Positions 34,486 through 43,190 of a stretch of 64,000 bases of DNA are shown piece after piece. Within the stretch, counting starts at the first letter, position 1. Every line of letters begins with the position of its first letter. The DNA lies in the NCBI GenBank assembly GCA_035623075.1, contig DASPUC010000049.1:115177-179176 (forward strand). The letters are read 5' to 3'. The notes beneath the pieces were generated by a model. It saw only the letters and a program-made list of their open reading frames with translations. It did no database searches and was not told the origin of the DNA. The position numbers and the translations under genes were made by a program. Source of the DNA: Nitrospiraceae bacterium. Lineage in GTDB: Bacteria; Nitrospirota; Nitrospiria; Nitrospirales; Nitrospiraceae.

Positions 34486-37125
34486 TCACGACGTGACGGC
34501 GGCCTCTCGTCGTACGACGATGGCTCCCTGCATCGCATCAACCATAAGAAACTCACCCTCATGTATCCGAACAGTGGCGCCTGACACATTGACAACGGCC
34601 GGTAAGCCGTATTCGCGCGCGATGATGGCACCGTGTGACAAGGTTCCTCCCATCTCGGCAACGAGACCCGCGGCGATGACAAAGAGCGGAGCCATGCCGG
34701 GATCGATCACTGACGTGACGATGATATCGCCTCTCTTAACTTTTCCCCAGTCGGCCATGGACCGAACAAGCCGAGCCGGCCCAGAAACAGAACCGGCACT
34801 GACGGGGATTCCCTTGAACACTTTTTCGGACAGATCGACACCGTGTCCGGCGAGCCCATCACGAACTTCTTTCCAGACTCGAATCGTATCGGGCACGGTA
34901 ACCAGTCGTTGGCGCTCGCGCTCCATGCGACGGGCTTGCACAATTTCACGCCAATCACGCTGCCGGCCAGCTGTCACATCGACCCGTTCCTCGAGCGTCA
35001 GGAAGAATAGGTCCTCCCGTGAAACGAGCAGGCCTCGCTCTACGAGTAATTCGCCCAGGCGAAGCAAAAGGTTCCTGGCCGCGGTCGAGTAAAACATCAG
35101 ATGATGCCGATTCGCTTCTCGCAGGGCAAAGAATCGGCAGAGGCGTCGATACCACCAGAGAAAAATCCACCATCGATAGAAGAACCACGCACATCGCCGC
35201 CGGATTTCAGCCAGCGCGTGCGCTCTGGTAGCAGCCTGACGGGCAAGAATGTCGGCGGGGGTTGTATGGGCTGGAGACAGGAGTTGGGCACGTACGATCG
35301 ATAGCAACAGTTCCGGCTGATCTGCAAACCGAGGAGACATGACATCTGATTCCCCGACACCACGATGACCATACTCCTCCAGATACCGATCGAATGCCCG
35401 AAGGAACTCGGTGTTTTTTAAAATCTGTCGAAAGTCCGCCCGAATCGGCGCGTCTGTTGTCAGCAGATAGAAGGCTGCCGGTTCGGACCGGGCGGTCTCG
35501 GCCAATTCCGCCAACAGCACGATTTGCTGAGCGCTGACCACCGATCCTTGTCCTTGAAGCGCGGCATTCAGCAGGGCTCGCCAATCTGCACCCGCCCAGG
35601 GAGGTAAGAAGGTTCCCAGCGCCTGAAGGCACAGAGACACTCCTCCGGCAATCCCAAACGTGAGCTCGTGTGTATCGAGCCACCGCTCAAGGTCATCCAG
35701 ACGAGAGGAGACGTCCCTATCGGTGAGCCGACGAAGATGGGCTGGCTGGTAGAGGGCCGCGAAGTCTTTCATTTCTTTAAACCAGGTGGGGCCGTATTTC
35801 GCGGCCTTTCCCATTTCCCGCAAACTCAGCCATCCGGCTCGCAAGAAGGAACTCCATCCGAGTGGCTGCACCTCCGGCATCATTGTCGGAGATTCTCCTC
35901 CCATCTGTTCCGTGACAAGCGACGGATTGCCGCGTAGCTGCAAGATCAGTGAATGCATCAACGTCATGTTGATGTAGGGACGGCCGTGAAGAACTCGGAC
36001 CGATGTCATCCCAGCGGGGATCGTGCAACCGAGCCGTCGATAGGGAGCGATGATGTAGGCTTCCATGAACCGTTCAAGAAACGAGAGGCCCATCGGGCTC
36101 GGCAGCTCCGGCAGCGTTTCTTTGAAGTTCGCGCGTGACCACTCGCCGTCGTCATTCGTGAGCGGGAAGGAAGCAGGCCGACGGGTGATGGGGCGTGCCT
36201 GCAGCAGCCACATCCCTCGTTCGTCGATGAGCCATTCGATATCGACAGGATTGCGCAGTGCCCGTTCGACCTCTTTGGTCACTCGGGCCAGCTCAGTCAA
36301 CTGCTCATCCGTCAGGCTTGTGCGCCCGGCATCGCCGAGTGAGACGGCTTCTTCTCGGACACCCTCCTCACTCAGACGCAGGACCCGTTCTTTCTTGGCG
36401 ATGATCCGTTCCGCGACCGACATGGTCCTCACATCAGGGCCGACTCGCACCACATACTGATCCGGCGTGACCGTTCCCTCTACCAATGACGCGGCGATTC
36501 CCGGAACAGCATTCACCAGCACTGTATCGGCTCGACCAGTCAGCGGATGAACGGAGTAGGCCACTCCGGCGACTTGACCATCGAGCATAGGTTGAATGAC
36601 GACTGCCATCGCGGGTGCTGTCTTCGTCAATCCCGATTGCTGATGGTACTGCACCACTCGGTCATCCCAGATGGAGGTCCAGAGATCTTTGATCGCCCGT
36701 TCCATTTCGGACAGCGGCACACCGAGATGTGTTCGGTACAGGCCTGCAAAGCTGGCATGGACGGCATCTTCGTTCGTCGCGGATGATCGCACCGCCCAGA
36801 GAGCATGGGCCGGTCGGTCGAGTTGGCTGAGAGCCCGTTGTACCTGCTCAATCAAATCGTGACATTCCACGTTTCGAATCAGGGTCTGACATTCAGTCAG
36901 GACGCGTACCCTGTCAGCTGTCGATGCCCGAAGAAGCCGGGTCCACCGCTCCGGCAGAGAGAAACCCCGAGCCTCAAGATAGGCTTGATAGGCTTCTGTC
37001 GTCACACAGAGACCCGAGGGAACACGAAACCCATGCGCGATCAGGCGTGCCAAACCGGCCGCCTTCCCACCGACGACACCTGGATCAGTGCACGCATTTA
37101 AAGGAAGGAGGAGAGGACGATCCAT
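34486..37125 (-). CDS. PEP/pyruvate-binding dikinase of rifampin-phosphotransferase-like architecture
   Basis: The 879-residue product has an N-terminal ATP-binding domain (KAAGLARLIAHGFRVPSG, AVRSSATNEDA, VDIEWLID, WLLQARPITRRP; about residues 1-330), a central helical region (about 330-760), and a C-terminal mobile phosphohistidine domain (AEMGGTLSHGAIIARE with His near 831). PEP synthase also has a C-terminal PEP/pyruvate TIM barrel, which is absent here. The order and length fit rifampin phosphotransferases and their uncharacterised relatives. The start at 37125 lies 15 bases after the glycerate kinase stop. The substrate may not be rifampin. Confidence 0.8.
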   Translation of the reverse strand: MDRPLLLPLNACTDPGVVGGKAAGLARLIAHGFRVPSGLCVTTEAYQAYLEARGFSLPERWTRLLRASTADRVRVLTECQTLIRNVECHDLIEQVQRALSQLDRPAHALWAVRSSATNEDAVHASFAGLYRTHLGVPLSEMERAIKDLWTSIWDDRVVQYHQQSGLTKTAPAMAVVIQPMLDGQVAGVAYSVHPLTGRADTVLVNAVPGIAASLVEGTVTPDQYVVRVGPDVRTMSVAERIIAKKERVLRLSEEGVREEAVSLGDAGRTSLTDEQLTELARVTKEVERALRNPVDIEWLIDERGMWLLQARPITRRPASFPLTNDDGEWSRANFKETLPELPSPMGLSFLERFMEAYIIAPYRRLGCTIPAGMTSVRVLHGRPYINMTLMHSLILQLRGNPSLVTEQMGGESPTMMPEVQPLGWSSFLRAGWLSLREMGKAAKYGPTWFKEMKDFAALYQPAHLRRLTDRDVSSRLDDLERWLDTHELTFGIAGGVSLCLQALGTFLPPWAGADWRALLNAALQGQGSVVSAQQIVLLAELAETARSEPAAFYLLTTDAPIRADFRQILKNTEFLRAFDRYLEEYGHRGVGESDVMSPRFADQPELLLSIVRAQLLSPAHTTPADILARQAATRAHALAEIRRRCAWFFYRWWIFLWWYRRLCRFFALREANRHHLMFYSTAARNLLLRLGELLVERGLLVSREDLFFLTLEERVDVTAGRQRDWREIVQARRMERERQRLVTVPDTIRVWKEVRDGLAGHGVDLSEKVFKGIPVSAGSVSGPARLVRSMADWGKVKRGDIIVTSVIDPGMAPLFVIAAGLVAEMGGTLSHGAIIAREYGLPAVVNVSGATVRIHEGEFLMVDAMQGAIVVRREAAVTS

Positions 37126-37139
37126 CGAAGCGATACTAC

Positions 37140-38477
37140 CTACAGGACCAGGAGCAGGTAAAGGTCGTTGACGTTGGTTCCAGTGGGGCCGGTCACGATG
37201 TGGCATCGGAGCCGCTTCAAGGCAGGATAGGTGTTGTTATGCCGTAGCGCGCGATCGAGATTGATTCCCAGACGATTCGCCCTCGCTGTCGTCTCACCAT
37301 CGACAACCGCACCGGCAACATCCGTCGGACCATCGGTCCCATCGGTACCGATCGCGGCAACCCAGACCCGCTGGAGCCCGGCGATCTCCCTTGCCGCGGC
37401 AACAGCAAACTCTTGTGCACGGCCGCCGATTCCTTTCTCCTTCACGGTCACCGTTGTCTCTCCTCCGGCCAGGATACAACAGGGCGGGGCCAACGGGTGG
37501 TGCCTGTTCACGATGCCTCGTGCGATTGCACCAAATCGCTTTCCTGCCATACGAGCTTCTCCCGTGAGCGCCGTGGAGTTTATGAGGGTCTTCAGGCCGG
37601 CTCCTTCCGCAGCTCTCCTGACAGCCGTCAATGCGATGGTATTACTGCCGATCACGGAGTGATGGACGCGCCTGAAAATCGACGAGCCGGGTTTCGGGGT
37701 TTCAGCCAGATGCCCTCGCTGTCCCTCGAGCAAGTGTCGACGGACTCGCGGTGGAACCCGTCGCCAGATGCGATAGCGCCTGAGGATCGCCATCGCGTCG
37801 CGGTACGTCGTGGGATCAGGAACTGTAGGCCCTGACGCGATCGCGCTCAGGTCGTCTCCGAGCACGTCGGAAAGTATCAGGGTCACCACCGTCGCAGGCG
37901 TTGATTCAGCCAGACGGCCACCTTTAATCGTGGAGAGATGCTTGCGCACCATATTGATCTCCTGAATCGTGGCGCCGCACCGTAGCAGTCGATCGGTGGT
38001 GGCCCGCTTATCATCCAATGTGATCCCCTTCACCGGGGCCGGTAGCAGGCTGGAAGCCCCTCCGGAAAGCAGCACGATCAGGAGATCGCGACTGGTTAAC
38101 GCCGAGACTTTGGATTGGAGTTGAGCGGCAGCCCGCTGACCGGCTTTATCGGGGATGGGGTGGCCAGCCTCTTCCACGACGATCTTAGCCGTTGGCACGG
38201 CATGACCGTACTTCACGACGACGAGGCCGCTATCAAGGCGGGTGCCGAGACATCGCTCAAGGGCCCGAGCCATGGGAGCCGTGGCTTTTCCAGCCCCGAC
38301 CGCAACGATCCGACCGTACCGGCGCAACTCATATCGACGCCGGCCAATGATCAGCTCATCGCCACGCCTGATCACGGCGCGGCGTACAGCACTGGCAGCC
38401 TGCACGGTCTCCAGGCCTGCCCTGATCAGCTTCTTAAGCAATGACCTGGCACGAGACGAAGGAAGACGGATCTCCAT
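37140..38477 (-). CDS. Glycerate 2-kinase, class II (GckA/TtuD-like)
   Basis: The 445-residue protein matches the MOFRL/DUF4147 family: IVAVGAGKATAPMARALE near residues 60-77, LLSGGASSLLPAP, TLILSDVLGDDLSAIASGPT, and the C-terminal MOFRL domain with LAGGETTVTVKEKGIGGRAQEFAV and AIGTDGTDGPTDVAGA. These enzymes phosphorylate D-glycerate to 2-phosphoglycerate. The dikinase gene starts 15 bases downstream, so a functional link through phosphoglycerate/PEP metabolism is conceivable. The gene is preceded closely by a lytic transglycosylase gene. Confidence 0.92.
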   Translation of the reverse strand: MEIRLPSSRARSLLKKLIRAGLETVQAASAVRRAVIRRGDELIIGRRRYELRRYGRIVAVGAGKATAPMARALERCLGTRLDSGLVVVKYGHAVPTAKIVVEEAGHPIPDKAGQRAAAQLQSKVSALTSRDLLIVLLSGGASSLLPAPVKGITLDDKRATTDRLLRCGATIQEINMVRKHLSTIKGGRLAESTPATVVTLILSDVLGDDLSAIASGPTVPDPTTYRDAMAILRRYRIWRRVPPRVRRHLLEGQRGHLAETPKPGSSIFRRVHHSVIGSNTIALTAVRRAAEGAGLKTLINSTALTGEARMAGKRFGAIARGIVNRHHPLAPPCCILAGGETTVTVKEKGIGGRAQEFAVAAAREIAGLQRVWVAAIGTDGTDGPTDVAGAVVDGETTARANRLGINLDRALRHNNTYPALKRLRCHIVTGPTGTNVNDLYLLLVL

Positions 38478-38488
38478 CAGAGAGGAAA

Positions 38489-39553
38489 TCAGGGGGCCTG
38501 TACCTTGTCTTGCTTGAAGCAGCGGGAGGGACAGCTCTGCCGCGGGACTTTGATCTGGTAGGTGCCGCGAGGGAGGAAATCTCTCTTCAACTCGGGATTC
38601 AACATTTTCAATTCCAAAAAATATGTCCCGAATTCTTCCGCAATCGACGTGAGCGTACGCTGCGGCTCTTTGACGTTCAGGGTGACGGTCTCGGTCTCCA
38701 GCGGCATATAGAGATCCTTTTTACTGAGACCCAAGTACTTCTCAGGCTGTGAATAGATCTCCTTGGCCGCAATGATCCTCGGCACGTACCGCATCGTCTC
38801 CCGCGGACCGTGCATCTTCCAATACTCGGTGATCTTCTGCTCCTTGAGCAACTTGCGAATGCGCTCTTCCCCCGCGTTGTACGAAGCCATCGCCAAGAAC
38901 CAATCGTTCTCCTTAAAGTCTTTGAGGAAGCGCAAGTATTTCACCGCCGCCTCCGTCGACATTTCCAGGTTGCGGCGCTCGTCGCGATAGCTATCGGATT
39001 TCAGTTTATAGCGTCTCCCGGTGGACCCGATGAACTGCCAGGGACCCGATGCCCTGGCCCGCGAGTAGGCAGCTGCCACACACTTACTTTCGACGAGCAA
39101 CATGTATTTGAGATCGTCCGGAAGTCCGGCTTCTGCAAGTTGCTTTTCGACGGGAGGGAAGCATCGCCCGGTGCGTTTGGCCAGAATGATGCTCTCGCCT
39201 TGATCTTCCAAGAACTGGTAGAACTCGTATTCGATCCGTTCGCGCACCTGCCAGTTATCCAGCGGCACCGGAACGCCGGCAAACGTGATCTTGTCCGGCA
39301 GCTTGAACGAGCTGAGAAAGAACCGTTCCCCTTCCCGCTTGATTTCGGGGAGAATGACCAACCGATCTTCCGAATCGTTTGGCCCTTCGAGGGGCTCAGG
39401 GAGCGTCGGTTCTCGATCCGGTTCTCCGTTCGTAGCAAGCTGGGAGGACCCGTTCTTTGATTCTGATTCCGGTTGAGCAACGGTTGGGCCGGGCAGGACA
39501 CAGACTCCCGCGATGGTGCCGAGCATGACCATGCGCCACATCCACGCCGTCAT
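38489..39553 (-). CDS. Lytic murein transglycosylase (MltD/SLT-like)
   Basis: The 354-residue product has a signal peptide (MVMLGTIAGVCVLPGPTVA), a variable acidic segment, and an SLT domain with catalytic Glu in MLLVESKCVAAAYSRARASG followed by GPWQFI and MASYNAGEERIRKLL. This matches MltD-type enzymes that cleave peptidoglycan between MurNAc and GlcNAc. A degenerate LysM-like segment (QRTLTSIAEEFGTYFLELKMLN) follows. AGGTGG lies just before the ATG. It is the first gene of the unit with glycerate kinase. Confidence 0.9.
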   Translation of the reverse strand: MTAWMWRMVMLGTIAGVCVLPGPTVAQPESESKNGSSQLATNGEPDREPTLPEPLEGPNDSEDRLVILPEIKREGERFFLSSFKLPDKITFAGVPVPLDNWQVRERIEYEFYQFLEDQGESIILAKRTGRCFPPVEKQLAEAGLPDDLKYMLLVESKCVAAAYSRARASGPWQFIGSTGRRYKLKSDSYRDERRNLEMSTEAAVKYLRFLKDFKENDWFLAMASYNAGEERIRKLLKEQKITEYWKMHGPRETMRYVPRIIAAKEIYSQPEKYLGLSKKDLYMPLETETVTLNVKEPQRTLTSIAEEFGTYFLELKMLNPELKRDFLPRGTYQIKVPRQSCPSRCFKQDKVQAP

Positions 39554-39667
39554 ACTAGTCCACCTCCCCGTATCTCTGGTCGTTCATACCTAAACATTCA
39601 TGCTAACAGCACATCCACAACGCGGCAAGCATGATCGACTTTCACATTCATGCTAGACTGCGCCCCC

Positions 39668-40372
39668 ATGCACAACCTGACCGTACTGAACGATCGCATC
39701 TCACACTGTCGAGCCTGTCCCAGGCTCGACAGGTATCGAGCGGCGGTCGCCGAGACAAAACGGAGACAATTTCGCGACTGGACCTATTGGGGGCGTCCCG
39801 TTCCCGGATTTGGAGACCCTCGTGCCCGTTTGTACGTCCTGGGGCTTGCCCCAGCTGCCCACGGCGGCAACAGAACCGGCCGCGTGTTTACGGGGGACCG
39901 CAGTGGGGATTGGCTCTATGAAGCGCTGCATCGCTATGGCTTCGCGAATCAGGCTGAATCTCAACATCGCGACGACGGCTTGATGCTAACAGATTGTTAT
40001 ATCGGAGCCACGGTTCGTTGTGCGCCGCCGGACAACAAACCCGCTCCAGAGGAATTCGAGGCCTGCCGTCCCTTTGTCCGCCAGGAAATGCGGCTCTTGT
40101 CGAGGATGCAAACGGTGGTTGTGCTTGGAAAGATCGCTTTTGATCACTACTTCAAGGCTTGCCGTGATGAAGGGTTCGAGGTTCCTTCTCCTCTCCCCAC
40201 ATTTTCACACGGGGCCTCGTATCCGCTTGCCTGGAATATCACGTTGATCTGTTCGTATCATCCCAGTCAGCAAAACACCTTTACCGGCAAACTGACTCGC
40301 CCGATGTTTCACCAGGTCTTCGCCGCGGTGCGACGGCACCTTGACAGAAAGCATGCCGCCGCGCGTCGCTAG
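39668..40372 (+). CDS. Uracil-DNA glycosylase, family 5 (UDGb)
   Basis: The 234-residue product has GLAPAAHGGNRTGRVFTGD (motif A), GDWLYEAL and SYHPSQQNTFTGKLT (motif B). Cys14 and Cys17 in CRACPRL, with CAPPDNKP and other Cys further on, fit the iron-sulfur cluster of family 4/5 enzymes; the motif A sequence points to family 5, which removes uracil and other deaminated bases from DNA. I chose the ATG at 39668; the upstream ATG at 39650 adds only six residues. Confidence 0.92.
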   Translation: MHNLTVLNDRISHCRACPRLDRYRAAVAETKRRQFRDWTYWGRPVPGFGDPRARLYVLGLAPAAHGGNRTGRVFTGDRSGDWLYEALHRYGFANQAESQHRDDGLMLTDCYIGATVRCAPPDNKPAPEEFEACRPFVRQEMRLLSRMQTVVVLGKIAFDHYFKACRDEGFEVPSPLPTFSHGASYPLAWNITLICSYHPSQQNTFTGKLTRPMFHQVFAAVRRHLDRKHAAARR

Positions 40373-40374
40373 AA

Positions 40375-41022
40375 TTATTTGCGACTCTGGGATTCCCAAT
40401 CAGCCAAGAATTTCTTCAGCCCGAGATCCGTCAGCGGATGTTTGACCATCTGTTGGAAAATCGTAAAGGGCATCGTGCAGATGTCGCCGCCGGCCAGGGC
40501 TGCTTCGACGACGTGCTGCGGATGGCGAACACTGGCGACCAGCACATAGGTCTTAAAGTCGTAGTTCTTGTAAATCGTGACAATTTGACGGATCAGTTCC
40601 ATTCCGTTCGAACTGATGTCGTCTAACCGGCCGATGAAGGGCGAGACGCACCAGGCGCCAGCCTTGGCAGCCAGAATCGCCTGAGTCGGAGAGAAGCAGA
40701 GCGTCACGTTCACTCTGATCCCTTCCGCAGCCAGCCGTTTTGTGGCCTTAAGCCCTTCGGGGATCAGCGGGCACTTGACCACGATATTCTTATGAATTTT
40801 GGCGAGTTCTTTCCCTTCCTTGACCATCGCATCAGCTTCAAGGCTGACCACTTCCGCACTCACCGGTCCATCGACGATGTTACAGATCTCGATGAGCACC
40901 TCGCGGAACACCCGACCCTCCTTCGCGACGAGTGATGGATTGGTCGTGACCCCGTCTAAGAGTCCGAGGCTCGCCGCTTCATGAATCTCTTTGACGCTGG
41001 CAGTATCGAGATAGAATTTCAT
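40375..41022 (-). CDS. Transaldolase / fructose-6-phosphate aldolase-like protein
   Basis: The 215-residue product belongs to the short TalC/FSA transaldolase group: [27 protein letters not shown], the Schiff-base Lys in [15 protein letters not shown], and [14 protein letters not shown]. Short members act either as transaldolase in the pentose phosphate pathway or as fructose-6-phosphate aldolase; in this type of organism transaldolase is more likely. AAGGA precedes the ATG at 41022. The upstream extension in the longer frame has no family similarity. Confidence 0.9.
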   Translation of the reverse strand: MKFYLDTASVKEIHEAASLGLLDGVTTNPSLVAKEGRVFREVLIEICNIVDGPVSAEVVSLEADAMVKEGKELAKIHKNIVVKCPLIPEGLKATKRLAAEGIRVNVTLCFSPTQAILAAKAGAWCVSPFIGRLDDISSNGMELIRQIVTIYKNYDFKTYVLVASVRHPQHVVEAALAGGDICTMPFTIFQQMVKHPLTDLGLKKFLADWESQSRK

Positions 41023-41128
41023 GGCTGTGTCCTTTCTTGAAAAGACGGCATCCTGGTTTGGATCGTTGAGTGCTATTTTAGGAAGAATCCGGTGTTGATG
41101 CAATGTCTCTTTCGTCTATGGACTTCGT

Positions 41129-41157
41129 TTGACAGGTATCAGGACGGGGATTAAAAT
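41129..41157 (+). promoter_or_regulatory. Strong sigma-70-type promoter for a small lipoprotein gene
   Basis: TTGACA at 41129-41134, a 17-base spacer, and TAAAAT at 41152-41157 give a near-consensus promoter. Transcription would begin near 41164, which rules out the ATG at 41161 and supports the start at 41233. Confidence 0.75.
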
Positions 41158-41232
41158 CGCATGGTCAACGAAAGACATGCTGCGGCGTTCTACATGATGC
41201 TTCGTGCGATGAACTTGACGAGGAGACAGCTG

Positions 41233-41547
41233 ATGATGCGCCGATTTTCCTGGATCCTTCTCACCTGTGTGTTTCTGACCGCGTGCGGCGGAAGCAACCC
41301 TTATCTTGAGGCTTCACTCAAACCAGCCGAACTACAAGGTAAAGACAAGGCGTGGTTTGAAAAGAACTGGGGTGCGCCGGATGGAAAGTCTCCAAGGTGG
41401 TTCGGCGGAGAAACCTGGACCTACTATCGCATCGCCGGTGGCAAATCCGGTCCCCCGATGTTCAATTTTTCGCCCAATCAATGCCAGATCACACTGAAGT
41501 TCGATAAAGAAGAGAAACTGTCGGACTATAGCTATTCGGGCTGTTGA
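41233..41547 (+). CDS. Small lipoprotein
   Basis: The 104-residue product starts MMRRFSWILLTCVFLTACGG, with lipobox LTAC. The mature part contains WFEKNWGAPDGKSPRWFGGETWTYY and an iron-like pair of Cys near the C-terminus, a pattern seen in small SmpA/OmlA-like or other outer-membrane lipoproteins, but I do not recognise a named family. GAGGAG lies seven bases upstream. A near-consensus promoter precedes it. It overlaps the convergent PP0621-like gene by 16 bases. Confidence 0.75.
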   Translation: MMRRFSWILLTCVFLTACGGSNPYLEASLKPAELQGKDKAWFEKNWGAPDGKSPRWFGGETWTYYRIAGGKSGPPMFNFSPNQCQITLKFDKEEKLSDYSYSGC

Positions 41548-41795
41548 CCCGCCAATTGTCTCTGAAACACCTTCGCGCAGGCTCGACTGCAGAAATAGTA
41601 GGTTTGCCCTCCAATATCTTCTGCCGTCGCCGATCCTCGCGGCACAAACACACGGCATACAGGATCCTGCACCATCTGATTTTTATCGAGAGGGACACGA
41701 TCTCCGGCTCCCCTCGCCTTGAGTTCTCGAATCGCACTGCGAAGCAAGAAGTAGAGGACAACGAGTAGCGAAAGGATGAGGATAATTCTATACAT
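41532..41795 (-). CDS. PP0621-like membrane protein with Cys-rich domain
   Basis: The 87-residue product from 41795 has one N-terminal membrane helix (IILILSLLVVLYFLL) and a C-terminal domain MVQDPVCRVFVPRGSA followed by YYFCSRACAKVFQ. The CxxC and preceding DPVC resemble TRASH/YHS-type metal-binding segments and the PP0621 family. It may bind a metal or sense oxidation. The longer frame beginning at 41822 adds nine unlikely residues. Confidence 0.72.
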   Translation of the reverse strand: MYRIILILSLLVVLYFLLRSAIRELKARGAGDRVPLDKNQMVQDPVCRVFVPRGSATAEDIGGQTYYFCSRACAKVFQRQLAGQQPE

Positions 41796-42001
41796 AGTAG
41801 GAGGAGTGATCGAATGCCACAATCCTATGGGACATGTTTCATCCTGTCAAGGACACCGAGGCCAGGCCGAAGTCTCGCCATGCGCTTGTTTTCTCATTAG
41901 TATCAGGCCGATTGGCCTAGTCTGATCTGGTCGCAAAGACCCCCTTTACCCAGTACTTCAGATGGATATGCTTGCATAAGAAGCGATGATAGAGTGGGAG
42001 C
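41796..42001. other. Intergenic region between divergent small genes
   Basis: No gene is credible here. A short palindrome AGGCC-GATT-GGCCT lies at 41905-41918. Confidence 0.4.
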
Positions 42002-42154
42002 ATGAAGACGTGCGACAAATGCCGCGGAACAATGTTGCCGGAACGGGCAGTCGACTTGGATGCTGGACTCGCGATCATGGTGTTTGCGTGCTTGAACTGT
42101 GGTCGCCGAAAGGCTGCGGACCAGGAACCTCGCCCGCTCACCGCCCGACATTGA
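42002..42154 (+). CDS. Small zinc-ribbon protein (50 residues)
   Basis: The frame encodes MKTCDKCRGTMLPERAVDLD, then a hydrophobic AGLAIMVFACLNCGRR and a polar tail ending TARH. Two CxxC pairs (CDKC at residues 4-7, CLNC at 30-33) form a zinc ribbon, similar in layout to the N-terminal ribbons of the 7320 and 52571 proteins. GGGAG precedes the ATG. A shadow frame runs on the other strand. It probably binds zinc; its partner is unknown. Confidence 0.65.
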   Translation: MKTCDKCRGTMLPERAVDLDAGLAIMVFACLNCGRRKAADQEPRPLTARH

Positions 42155-42358
42155 TCGCGGGACGACTCCACCCACGCCGCTCACCTGCAATACGCGCTCG
42201 CTCCTGAAGCAGCCTCTCTGGGCATTGTGCAATCCGCTCGATAAGCTTTCCCCTTGGCACCATTGGCCTGAACAAGACGGGAGACGCGCCTCGGATATTC
42301 TGAGGTAAAGATCGGGTTAGTCTGGATTGAAGAAAACGGGAACCGCAGGCGGTTCGGA
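42155..42358. other. Intergenic region downstream of dapB
   Basis: About 200 bp between the small zinc-ribbon gene and the dapB stop; no gene, clear terminator or repeat is recognised. Confidence 0.4.
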
Positions 42359-43162
42359 CTACCGAAGGCCCAGCACGTCCATCATGTCGTAGAAGCCGGG
42401 TGGTTGTCGAACAACCCAACGGGCCGCTCGCAATGCGCCTCGTGCAAAGGTGTCTCGACTAGTGGCCCGATGCGTCACTTCGATCCGTTCACCCATGCCG
42501 CCGAAGAGGATGGTATGATCGCCGATAATATCTCCCGCACGAATCGTTTGAATGCCGATCTCGCCCTTCTTCCGCTCACCGATGAGGCCCTTCCGCGCAT
42601 AGACCCCGACCTGATTTAAATCGCGATTCACGGCTCTCGCGAGCACTTCGGCGATCTTGAGGGCCGTCCCGCTGGGCGCATCTTTCTTCAACCGATGATG
42701 GGCTTCGATCACCTCGATGTCGTATTCATCTCCGAGCGTCTTGGCCATCTCGCCGATCACCTTGTACATCAAGTTCACTCCCACACTCATGTTGGGAGAA
42801 CAGACGCAGGGAACCTGGCGAGCCAGTGTTCTGACTTCCTCCATCTCAGCAGCCGAAAACCCCGTTGTGCCGATGACCATCGCCCGGCGGTGCTCGGCGA
42901 CTGCACGGAGATGGTGAAGGGTGGCCTCCGGAGCTGAAAAATCGATGACGACTTCCCCTCGGTCTAACAAAGCCGAAAGGTCATCGGTGATCGAGACCCC
43001 GACGCGACCACTTCCGGCTGTTTCGCCGGCATCCTCTCCCAACGCATGATGTCCCTTGCCTTCGATCGCCCCCGCAAGAGCCAAGGCAGTCGACTCTTTC
43101 ACCAGGGCCACCAATCGGCACCCCATTCGGCCGGCGGCTCCTGCAACAATGACCTTGATCAT
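42359..43162 (-). CDS. dapB: 4-hydroxy-tetrahydrodipicolinate reductase DapB
   Basis: The 267-residue product from 43162 has the Rossmann motif VAGAAGRMG, VIDFSAPEATLHHL, GTTGFSAAEM, the active-site EAHHRLKKDAPSGTAL, and IGIQTIRAGDIIGDHTILF. DapB reduces hydroxy-tetrahydrodipicolinate in lysine synthesis. The longer frame upstream overlaps the dapA gap and lacks similarity. It is the last gene of the dapB-dapA-lysA unit (transcribed leftward). Confidence 0.97.
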   Translation of the reverse strand: MIKVIVAGAAGRMGCRLVALVKESTALALAGAIEGKGHHALGEDAGETAGSGRVGVSITDDLSALLDRGEVVIDFSAPEATLHHLRAVAEHRRAMVIGTTGFSAAEMEEVRTLARQVPCVCSPNMSVGVNLMYKVIGEMAKTLGDEYDIEVIEAHHRLKKDAPSGTALKIAEVLARAVNRDLNQVGVYARKGLIGERKKGEIGIQTIRAGDIIGDHTILFGGMGERIEVTHRATSRDTFARGALRAARWVVRQPPGFYDMMDVLGLR

Positions 43163-43190
43163 AGAGAGATGTTCCGGACGCAACGAGCGT

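Noticed and set aside
34486..37125. Phosphoenolpyruvate synthase (ppsA)
   Set aside because: The C-terminal PEP/pyruvate barrel is missing and the domain order fits rifampin-phosphotransferase-like proteins instead.
41903..42232. Minus-strand frame opposite the small zinc-ribbon gene
   Set aside because: It is the shadow of the plus-strand 50-residue gene, which has the ribosome site and CxxC motifs.
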